Assembly (NCBI GenBank): GCA_937877455.1
Contig: CALFIU010000062.1
Span: forward strand, 1-32,109
From: an uncultured Bacteroidales bacterium
Lineage (GTDB): Bacteria; Bacteroidota; Bacteroidia; Bacteroidales; UBA3824
Direction: 5' to 3'
DNA length: 32,109 bases
Part shown: piece after piece, positions 7,652 to 16,100 of the stretch
Layout: each line of letters opens with the position of its first letter
Numbering within the stretch: the first letter of the stretch is position 1
Notes under the pieces: generated by a model
Told to the model about the DNA's origin: nothing
The model's input: the letters and a program-made list of their open reading frames with translations, nothing else
The model's database searches: none
Translations under genes and position numbers: made by a program

Positions 7652-7687
7652 GCGTCCCCATGGTTAGGAAAAATAGGTGTATTTTTG
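7652..7687 (+). promoter_or_regulatory. susC promoter region: operator-like site and -7 element
   Basis: TATTTTTG at 7680-7687 matches TAnnTTTG and lies 56 nt before the susC ATG. There is no TTG at the -33 position. Instead TTTTGCGTCCCCAT (7648-7661) occupies a place about 27 bp upstream of the -7 box. In the lipoprotein promoter, TTTTTTGTCCACCA (minus strand) sits about 26 bp upstream. The shared placement supports a common activator site. Confidence 0.5.
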
Positions 7688-7743
7688 ACAAACGTTTTTT
7701 ATTAAAACAACGAATAAAAATACCTTAAAATTTCCTAATAGTT

Positions 7744-10704
7744 ATGAAACAATTGATTTTGATGCTAACATTATTAAGCATCTCGCTGGCGGGATTTGCA
7801 CAGCACAAAATTGAGGGTAAAGTTAAGGACGTAGCCAACGAGCCGGTGATTGGTGCGTCCGTATACCCAAAAGGTTCTACAAGCATCGGCACAATCACCG
7901 ACCTTGATGGCAGATTTTCATTGGAAATGCCCGATGGTTTCGACATTTTAGTAATCTCTTGTATTGGGTTTGAAACCGAAGAAGTTGATACCAAGGGCAA
8001 GTCAGAAGTGTTTGTAACCATGCACGACGACACCAAGGAAATGGACGAAGTTGTGGTTATCGGCTACGGCACACAGCGCAAGGGCGATGTTACATCGTCG
8101 GTGGGTAGCGTCAAGAAAGAAAACTTTGTCGGCGGCGCAATCAAGGACGCTGGTCAGATGATTCAGGGCAAAGTTGCAGGTCTTGTAGTAACAAATCCGA
8201 GTGGCGACCCCACAAGCGGCACTCAAATAGCACTTCGTGGACGCACTACTATCAACGGTGCAAGTGGCGACCCGCTCGTTCTCATCGACGGTGTGCCTGG
8301 AACTCTCACTACTGTTGCTCCCGAAGACATTGAATCCGTTGACGTGCTTAAAGACGGTTCGGCAGCTGCTATTTACGGTAGCCGTGGTACTAATGGCGTT
8401 ATCCTCATAACAACAAAAAAATCTAAGGGCAACAACATCAACGAAGTGGAATACAGTACATACATTTCCACATCTGTAATTTCAAAAAAACTTGAAGTTT
8501 GCGATGCTCTCGATTATATCAGCCAAATAGAAAACGGACAGCGTGATGTTGCTTGGGACAAGGGATATTCCACCAACTGGCTTAGCGAAATAACTCGTAT
8601 TCCATTCTCTCACGTCCACAATCTCTCTTTCCGTGGAGGAAACACAAAGACAAATTACGCGCTTAACCTCAACTACCGCAGCCTACAAGGTATATTTATC
8701 CACAGCGACAACCAAAAATTCCAAGGTCGCGCAGAGGTCAACCATTCGATGTTCGACGACAAACTTAAATTCAACGTCAGCATTATCGGTAACCAGACGA
8801 ACTACTCTTCAACTGCAAACGGCGGCAGTTTCAACTCATACATCTACCGCCAATGCTTAATACACAACCCAACCGAACCCGTAACAAACGCCGACGGTTC
8901 TTGGTACGAGAACACTGGACTATTTGAATACGCCAACCCACTTGCACTCATCTACGAAACCGATGGCGAACAAGACATCAGTCAGACAATTTACAGCGGA
9001 AGTGTTGTGTTCAACCCAATCAAGTCGTTGACATTCAAGTTTCTCGCATCATACGATAAAGGTTCGCAATACGGCGGTTATTACGAAACAACCAACCACA
9101 TTTCTACCCTTCGCGATGGTCAAAACGGATTTGCTGGTACAGGCGCAAACACTGGCTACACCAAAATGTCTGAACTCACGGCACAATGGAGCAAGAAGTT
9201 CAAGGACCACAACGTAACGGTGCTTGGCGGTTACAGTTACCAAAAAGTTCAAGTAAGCAACGAGTGGATTCAGAACCACGACTTCCCCACCGACCTCTAT
9301 TCATATAACAACATCGGCGTTGGTGAGGCACTAAAAGACGGCAAAGCTGCCATGGGTTCCGACCGTTGGAGTACCAATCTTATCGGATTTTTCGGACGTG
9401 CAACATACGCCTACAAAGATAAATACCTTCTCATGGCAGCCATTAGGCACGAAGAAGCAAGCCAACTTGCTGGCACAGACAATCCTTGGGGTACATTCCC
9501 TTCAGTGTCCGCTGGTTGGGTGCTTACAAAAGAAGGTTTTATGCAAGACCAAACCTTGTTCAACAACATCAAAATACGTGCAGGCTACGGTGTAACTGGT
9601 AGCCAACCGAGCGCATCATTCCTCGGTGTGTCGCTTATGACATACGGCGATTATTTCTACTACAATGGACGTTGGATTCCATCGCTTGTACCTACACAGA
9701 ACGCCAACAAAGACATCGAATGGGAAGAAAAACACGAAACAAACATCGGTGTTGACTTCAGCATGTTCAACGATAGATTTTCTGGTAGCATCGACCTCTA
9801 CGACCGTACAATCAAAGGTCTTCTCTATTACTACGCTGTGCCGTCGCCGCCAAACCTCTATACTGGTACAATGGCTAACGTTGGCAAGATGAACAACAAG
9901 GGTATAGAAGTTTTGTTGGCTGGCACACCATTTAAGAAAGCCAATTTTGTATGGAACACCTCTGTAACATATTCTACCAACAAAAACAAACTCAAAAGCC
10001 TTAGCAACGACCTTTACGAAACCACAAGCGACTATTTCGTGACAGGCTGGATTCAAGAGCCTATCAAAACCGAATCGCACATTGTTCAAATTGGCGAAAC
10101 AATAGGTAACTTCTTTGGTTTCAAGGTTGTTGACGTTGACGACGAAGGAAAATGGATTTACGAAGACAAAGACGGCAACCTTGTTGGTTACGACGAGTTC
10201 GACCACTCTTTTGAGAACAAAAAGGTAATTGGTAACGGACTTCCTAAGTTTTACCTTGGTTGGACAAACCAATTTGCATATAAAAATTGGGACGCAAGCA
10301 TAACACAACGCGGAGCATTCGGCTTCCAAATTATCAACGTTGCAAGAATGTTCTACGAAAACCTCAGCCGTCAAGACTGGAACCGTCTAAAATCTGCATA
10401 CGACCCCGTATTTGGAAAGACACAACTCAACAGCGCATGTGCCGAAGAGTTCAACAGCTATTATGTTGAAGACGGCGACTATTGGAAGATTGATAACGTA
10501 ACTATCGGCTATACATTCAAGAACGTCGCACGTTACATCAAATCTATCCGCGTATATGTTTCTGGCAACAATTTGCTAACAATCACTGGCTACAAGGGCA
10601 TAGACCCCGAAGTTTCAGTATCGGGACTCAACCCCGGCTACGACGACCGCGACAAATACCCAAGCACTCGCTCGTTTGTATTTGGTGCATCGTTTAATTT
10701 TTAA
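7744..10704 (+). CDS. susC: SusC-family TonB-dependent outer-membrane glycan transporter
   Basis: A 986-residue outer-membrane transporter that, with a SusD lipoprotein lid, imports oligosaccharides using TonB energy. Visible parts are a signal peptide (residues 1-19, LAGFAQ), a carboxypeptidase-regulatory-like domain (~22-95), a TonB box (DEVVVIGYG, ~100-108), and a plug domain (~110-225) with the SusC signatures LRGRTTINGASGDPLVLIDG and VDVLKDGSAAAIYGSRGTNG. A long beta-barrel follows, ending in a terminal Phe (GASFNF). It lacks the STN domain found in transporters that signal to anti-sigma factors, in agreement with control by the neighbouring sensor regulator. susD follows after 27 nt. 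The substrate cannot be read from sequence. Codons are notably C-ending compared with genes outside the locus. Confidence 0.95.
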   Translation: MKQLILMLTLLSISLAGFAQHKIEGKVKDVANEPVIGASVYPKGSTSIGTITDLDGRFSLEMPDGFDILVISCIGFETEEVDTKGKSEVFVTMHDDTKEMDEVVVIGYGTQRKGDVTSSVGSVKKENFVGGAIKDAGQMIQGKVAGLVVTNPSGDPTSGTQIALRGRTTINGASGDPLVLIDGVPGTLTTVAPEDIESVDVLKDGSAAAIYGSRGTNGVILITTKKSKGNNINEVEYSTYISTSVISKKLEVCDALDYISQIENGQRDVAWDKGYSTNWLSEITRIPFSHVHNLSFRGGNTKTNYALNLNYRSLQGIFIHSDNQKFQGRAEVNHSMFDDKLKFNVSIIGNQTNYSSTANGGSFNSYIYRQCLIHNPTEPVTNADGSWYENTGLFEYANPLALIYETDGEQDISQTIYSGSVVFNPIKSLTFKFLASYDKGSQYGGYYETTNHISTLRDGQNGFAGTGANTGYTKMSELTAQWSKKFKDHNVTVLGGYSYQKVQVSNEWIQNHDFPTDLYSYNNIGVGEALKDGKAAMGSDRWSTNLIGFFGRATYAYKDKYLLMAAIRHEEASQLAGTDNPWGTFPSVSAGWVLTKEGFMQDQTLFNNIKIRAGYGVTGSQPSASFLGVSLMTYGDYFYYNGRWIPSLVPTQNANKDIEWEEKHETNIGVDFSMFNDRFSGSIDLYDRTIKGLLYYYAVPSPPNLYTGTMANVGKMNNKGIEVLLAGTPFKKANFVWNTSVTYSTNKNKLKSLSNDLYETTSDYFVTGWIQEPIKTESHIVQIGETIGNFFGFKVVDVDDEGKWIYEDKDGNLVGYDEFDHSFENKKVIGNGLPKFYLGWTNQFAYKNWDASITQRGAFGFQIINVARMFYENLSRQDWNRLKSAYDPVFGKTQLNSACAEEFNSYYVEDGDYWKIDNVTIGYTFKNVARYIKSIRVYVSGNNLLTITGYKGIDPEVSVSGLNPGYDDRDKYPSTRSFVFGASFNF

Positions 10705-10731
10705 CCATAAAAACTTAATACAAAGTCAATT

Positions 10732-12354
10732 ATGAAATATAAAATATTAGCGGGTGCAATGATTTTAGCAGCAATGTCTGGCACTCCCGCTTGCACAGAA
10801 CTTGAAGACACAAACTACCACGCCATTGTCGGCGATGGTTTCCAACCCACAGGCGAAGACCTCGCCGCGCTCCTCGCCTCCGCATACATTCCTTGGAGAC
10901 AGACTTTCCTACAATGGAACGGCGTTGCGCGCTCTCAGATGCTTACCGCCGATGAGGATGTAATTCCCGCACGTCCAAATGGTTGGGTGGACGGTGGCAT
11001 ATACAAACGCCTCCATCAACACGCATGGACAAGCGATGAGGACAATGTTGTTCAAGGTTGGAACCGCACATACGTGGGCATCAACGCCTGCAACCGTGTA
11101 CTTTACCAACTCGAAAACGGCATTGACCTCGGCGACCAGCACGATGCGATTGTTTCAGAACTCAAGGTACTCCGCGCATCATACTACTACATTCTCGTTG
11201 ACTTGTTTGGCAACGTGCCGCTAATCACACAATTCGACGTGCCAGACGGTTACTTGCCAGACCAAGCATCGCGCAAGGAAGTTTACGAGTTTATCGTCAA
11301 GGAGATAACCGACAATATCGACAACCTTTCCGAGACCGTGGGCGGTGAACTTTACGGAAGGTTCAACAAGTGGGCGGCATACGCATTGCTCGCCAAAATG
11401 TATCTCAACGCCGAAGTATTTTCCGACGGTGCGCATACCGAATGGGAAAAATGCGTGGAAGCCTGCGACAAGATAATCGAAAGTGGCAAGTACGCCCTCG
11501 AATCGAAGCAGAGCCAATGTTTTATTACCAACAACGAAAACTCATGCGAAAGTATCTTCGCCTTGGTATTCGACGAGACATACGTAACCGACTGGAACGC
11601 ATTTGACTATCACCTCTATTCGTTGCAACCTGCCAACCAGCAGACCTACAATTTTGAATCGGCTCCTTGGGGCGGTGTGTGCGCCATTCCGCAATATGTT
11701 GATAGTTTTGACCCCGACGACGCACGCCTTGAATCTACATTCATAAAAGGTCAACAATACACATTCTCTGGCGATGTGCTCTATTGCACACTTGGCTCAT
11801 ACAGCGGTCAGCCATTGGCATATATCAACGAAGTGCCGTCCATCGACGAGAGCGAAGAAGTTCACGGCTACCGTTGGGGTAAGTTTGAATACGCAACTGG
11901 TATTACCAACCGCCTGAGCAACGACTTCCCAGTGTTCCGCTATGCAGACGTGTTGCTTATGAAAGCCGAGGCATTGCTAAGAAACGGCAAGGCTGACGAT
12001 GCAGCGGCAATTGTTACCGATGTTCGCCGTCGCAATTTCACCACCAACGAAGCCAAGGCCACCGTTACTGGCGACCAACTTCAAGCCGAAACTTGTTATA
12101 AATACGGCCGCGCCGACAACACAACGACAACAACAAGCGATGTTTCTGTAATCAAATACGGAAGAATGTTGGACGAACTTGGCTGGGAGTTTTCGCAAGA
12201 AGGTCGCCGCCGTCAGGATATGATTCGTTTTGGCGCGTTCACGACAATGGACTGGTTTAGCCACACCGCGTCTGATGCAACAAAAAATCTTTTCCCGATT
12301 CCTAATGCACAACTGCTGACAAACAACAAATTGAAACAAAACCCCGGATACTAA
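10732..12354 (+). CDS. susD: SusD-family glycan-binding surface lipoprotein
   Basis: A 540-residue SusD/RagB partner of the preceding transporter. The signal peptide ends in a lipobox-like GTPAC (Cys21), anchoring it at the outer surface where it acts as the hinged lid of the SusC barrel. Family features include the N-terminal SusD-like segment (TYVGINACNRVLYQLENG, ELKVLRASYYYILVDLFGNVPLI), a TPR-like helical core (FNKWAAYALLAKMYLNAEVF), FPVFRYADVLLMKAEALLRNG, and the C-terminal block EFSQEGRRRQDMIRFGAF with the final LFPIPNAQLLTNNKLKQNPGY. It is the last gene of the operon and is followed by a terminator. No enzyme gene comes after it. Confidence 0.95.
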   Translation: MKYKILAGAMILAAMSGTPACTELEDTNYHAIVGDGFQPTGEDLAALLASAYIPWRQTFLQWNGVARSQMLTADEDVIPARPNGWVDGGIYKRLHQHAWTSDEDNVVQGWNRTYVGINACNRVLYQLENGIDLGDQHDAIVSELKVLRASYYYILVDLFGNVPLITQFDVPDGYLPDQASRKEVYEFIVKEITDNIDNLSETVGGELYGRFNKWAAYALLAKMYLNAEVFSDGAHTEWEKCVEACDKIIESGKYALESKQSQCFITNNENSCESIFALVFDETYVTDWNAFDYHLYSLQPANQQTYNFESAPWGGVCAIPQYVDSFDPDDARLESTFIKGQQYTFSGDVLYCTLGSYSGQPLAYINEVPSIDESEEVHGYRWGKFEYATGITNRLSNDFPVFRYADVLLMKAEALLRNGKADDAAAIVTDVRRRNFTTNEAKATVTGDQLQAETCYKYGRADNTTTTTSDVSVIKYGRMLDELGWEFSQEGRRRQDMIRFGAFTTMDWFSHTASDATKNLFPIPNAQLLTNNKLKQNPGY

Positions 12355-12380
12355 TAGTATAGTTAGTGTTGGATATTTTT

Positions 12381-12417
12381 TCCTGTGGCTAAATATTTTG
12401 GTCACAGGATTTTTTTT
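12381..12417 (+). terminator. Intrinsic terminator after susD
   Basis: TCCTGTG (12381-12387) pairs with CACAGGA (12403-12409), with one additional G-T pair inside. A run of eight T follows at 12410-12417. It lies 27 nt after the susD stop codon and separates the locus from the convergent trmO. Confidence 0.85.
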
Positions 12418-12425
12418 GTAAACTA

Positions 12426-13112
12426 TTAGCGGTATTTTTCAAGTTTAGATACAATCGCAACATTGTTTTCTACAGAAAATTCTATGTGAAAGTCGCCAAA
12501 TTCAAAGGCAAAAATCTCCATTGCATCGTTTTTATAGGCAGGACGTGGATCTTGCAAAAGTATTTCTGTTATTGATTTTATTGTTTGATTATCAATAGTT
12601 TGTGTTGTATTGTCTAAAAATTTTACTTGAGCAAGAGTCTTTGGCTTAGTATAAAAAGTAGCAGATGCTTGGGCAATGCAATCAGTAAAAGGAATATATG
12701 GTTTTATGTCAAAAATTGGCGAACCGTCCATTATATCGGCACCCGAAATTTCTATTATCGGACCACGTTTTGTGTCATCAAGGTCAATTTTATCTATTTT
12801 AACGGCAGATAGTGCTAAATTGTTGGGTCTAAGAGGACTACGAGTTGCAAAAACCCCTACCCTTTTGTTTCCGCCAAACCTTGGTGGTCTTACTGTAGCA
12901 TTCCACTTTTTGTTTGCAAATTCGCTAAATTGCCATATAATCCAAATATGACTTACCGTTTCGAGTCCGCGAACCGCTGCATTAACGTTGTATGGCGGCA
13001 AAAATTCTATCCAAGATTTCACCGAGGGAGCAAGCATTGGTTGACGTGGTATTCCAAATTTTCCTGAAAATGGACTGTGTAGTGTTGCTATGGGTTCTAT
13101 GTTAATTTTCAT
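12426..13112 (-). CDS. trmO: tRNA (adenine(37)-N6)-methyltransferase TrmO
   Basis: A 228-residue TsaA/TrmO-family enzyme that uses S-adenosylmethionine to add the N6 methyl group to threonylcarbamoyl-adenosine at position 37 of tRNAs such as tRNA-Thr. Family motifs are present: IEPIATLHSPF near the start, GNKRVGVFATRSPLRPNNLALS, and DIMDGSPIFDIKPYIPFTD. The start at 13112 is preferred over an ATG at 13163 because homologues begin directly with the I-x-P-I-A strand and because TAATTTTG, a -7-like box, occupies 13118-13125 in between. If that box is used, the transcript would be nearly leaderless. Its stop lies just beyond the susD terminator. Confidence 0.9.
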   Translation of the reverse strand: MKINIEPIATLHSPFSGKFGIPRQPMLAPSVKSWIEFLPPYNVNAAVRGLETVSHIWIIWQFSEFANKKWNATVRPPRFGGNKRVGVFATRSPLRPNNLALSAVKIDKIDLDDTKRGPIIEISGADIMDGSPIFDIKPYIPFTDCIAQASATFYTKPKTLAQVKFLDNTTQTIDNQTIKSITEILLQDPRPAYKNDAMEIFAFEFGDFHIEFSVENNVAIVSKLEKYR

Positions 13113-13198
13113 AACGGCAAAATTACAAAAAATTATACATTTATTTGCATACTTTTTGTTCATGTTTTGCCAAATTTGTAAAAAATTTTGATAAAACT

Positions 13199-16100
13199 AT
13201 GTCTATAAGTTCTGAAAAAGATAATAATTTGTTTGATATTGATTTTCAATACATTAACATTGCTACATTGGCTATGCAACAATATGGTTTGGATGTGGCA
13301 AAAAGTTTAACTATTGCAAATATTACAGAAAAAGATTTTACCGATTTAACTGTTGAACTATGTTCTGACATGGATTTTGTATCTGCTTTTAAATTTACTT
13401 TGGCATTGATACGCGCTAATGAATCGGTAGATATTTCGCCAAATTTGAAAATATCGGCTGCTTATTTGTTGCAACTTTCAGAACGTATAGAAGCTAACCT
13501 AATTTTAAAAATTTGTTCTTCTGATGGGCAAATTGTTTTTGAAAATCATTATCCTATAAGTGTATTTCCTGCCGATTTTTGGACTGGCATTGATTTTTAT
13601 CCAGAACTTACTGCTGCATACGTAACGCCAAACATACAAGGCATAAAATCCATAACAGCACGAGCGGCACATATTCTTCAAGAGTGGACACAAGATGGCA
13701 GTTTCGACGGTTATATGAGTCGTAATGTCAATAGGGTTAGAAAAATGGCGGCTGCAATTTATGAGTCTATAAAAGAGTTGGGCTTAGTTTATAGTCTTTC
13801 GCCAAAATCTTTTGAAACTGCTGGTCAACGAGTTAGGCTTGTTGATGAGTTACTTTCCAACAAAATAGGCAATTGCTTAGATTTAACATTACTTTTTGCG
13901 GCTTGTTTGGAAAACGCCAACCTCAATCCACTTGTAATTATTGTGTCGGGGCATGCTTTTGTTGGTTTGCATCTTTGCCCAGAAACATTTGTAAATTGTG
14001 CAAGCGATGATTCAACCGAAATTACCAAACGTATTGCAACAGGAATGGCATCGGTTTGTGTGTTTGAAACTACAATGGTTACAAATTCTTCAACAGCCGA
14101 TTTTGATACTGCATGTCATAGTGCCGAAACCACATTGGCAAAAACCGATAGTTTTAAAATGGTGATTGACATTGAAAGATGTAGATATTCAGATGTTAAG
14201 CCGTTGCCACTAAAAACGTTACAAGAGGGCGGATATGTTATAGAGCAATCAGAGCCAGTTTTGAAACAGGAACACGACAAACCCCAAGAAATAAGCATTT
14301 ACGATATTCCAACGCTTACACCCAACGATGAACAAATAACAAAGCAAAACATTTGGGAGCGCAAATTGCTTGATCTTAGTCTTCGCAATAGTTTGTTAAA
14401 CCTTAGATTTACACGCAAGACACTTTTGCTAATGTCAAATGGTATTAACAAAATTGAAGATATACTTAGCGATGGTAAAGATTTTAGAATTTTGCCTCGT
14501 CCATCAGAGATGCATGGCAATGATGACGATTTTATTAATACCAACGTTACAATACCAGCAAATACGCCGTTGGCAAGTTTTATTTTTCATGAGATAGAAA
14601 GCAAGCGATTACATTCGTTTTTGAGTGAAACAGCAAATGCCGCAGCACTCAAATTTATATACCGTAATTCTAAAACATCGCTCGAAGAAAATGGAGCCAA
14701 TACGCTTTATCTTGCTCTTGGACTTCTTCGTTGGTATGAAACTGAGCGTAGCGAAACACCGAGGTATGCACCTATACTTTTACTCCCAATAGAAATTGTA
14801 AGACGTTCTGCTACAACTGGTTATGTTATTCGTAGTCGCGATGAGGATGTTATTGCAAACATTACATTGTCGGAGATGTTAAGGCAAAACTATGGCTTAA
14901 ATCTTGGTTTGCCAGATCCATTGCCGTTGGACGAAAGCGGTGTTGATGTAACAAAAATTTTGGCGGTGGTTCGTCATGCTGTTATGACAATGCCACGTTG
15001 GGATGTGGAAGAAAAGGCGGTGATTGGTAATTTTTCGTTCAATAAATTTGTAATGTGGAACGACATTCACAACAATCATGAGAGCCTAAAAGCTAATAAA
15101 ATTGTTTCAAGTCTTATTGAAGGACAGTTGCAATTTAATCAAGTTGCCGACAACATAACCGCGCAAGAGTTGGATAAAACCGAAAGTCCATCACAACTAA
15201 TATTGCCAGTAAGTGCCGATAGTTCGCAACTTGAAGCAATTCATACAGCCATAAGTGGACAAAGTTTTATACTTTTTGGACCTCCCGGTACTGGTAAATC
15301 TCAAACTATAACTAATATCATTGCCAATGCCCTTTATAAGGGACAACGTGTTTTGTTTGTGGCACAGAAAGCTGCTGCACTTAACGTTGTTACCGAAAGG
15401 CTTGATAAACTTGGGTTGTCGCCGTTTTGTCTTAATGTTTTTTCTAACAAAACAAGCAAAAGTTATGTGCTTGAACAACTAAAAGCGGCAGTTGAACAGA
15501 CTAAATATAAAGAGCCAGAAGAATTTGCTGTTAAAGCAGAAAAACTTTTTGAACTTCGTGGGCAATTAGGTTCAATGATGCAGAGCCTTCACAAAAAATA
15601 TCCTAATGGAATTTCTGTTTATGATGCAATTTCTACTTACGTTTCAATGGATGCGAATATCAGCGAGGACGTATTTTTTCCGTTAGGGATGGTTTCTGGA
15701 ATTTCGCAGCAACTTGCCGATACGTGGTTTGAAATTGTTGACGAAATTACATCAGTTTGTAAGTTTTGTGGAAATCCTATAAACAACAAACTTAATAGTT
15801 TGTATATCAAAGAGTATCGACAGGATTTACGTTTAGAAATTGAGCAAAATATAAAACAAAGCCTTGATATGCTTCCTAATTTTCAACTTCAAGCTGCCGA
15901 AGTTGCCACTTTGTTAGGTGCTAAAAATGTCAATAGCCTTGATGATTTAAAATTGTTGAAAAATTTAGCTAACGAAGTGGGTGGCATAAAAAATATGTCG
16001 CAAAAAGTTGCTGCTTTTGTTGATCAAAATGATAAAAAAGAACAGTATTTCAACGCATTAACCGATGGAAAACATTCTGCTTACACTCGTGCAGCGTTGA

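Noticed and set aside
9616..10374. 252-codon open frame antisense to susC
   Set aside because: It is the shadow of the C-biased susC codons. It has no signal, domain or promoter, while susC is continuous and full length on the other strand.
13145..13198. TTG start extending the helicase by 18 residues, overlapping the longest trmO frame
   Set aside because: ATG codons at 13199 (helicase) and 13112 (trmO) fit the family starts and remove the divergent overlap.
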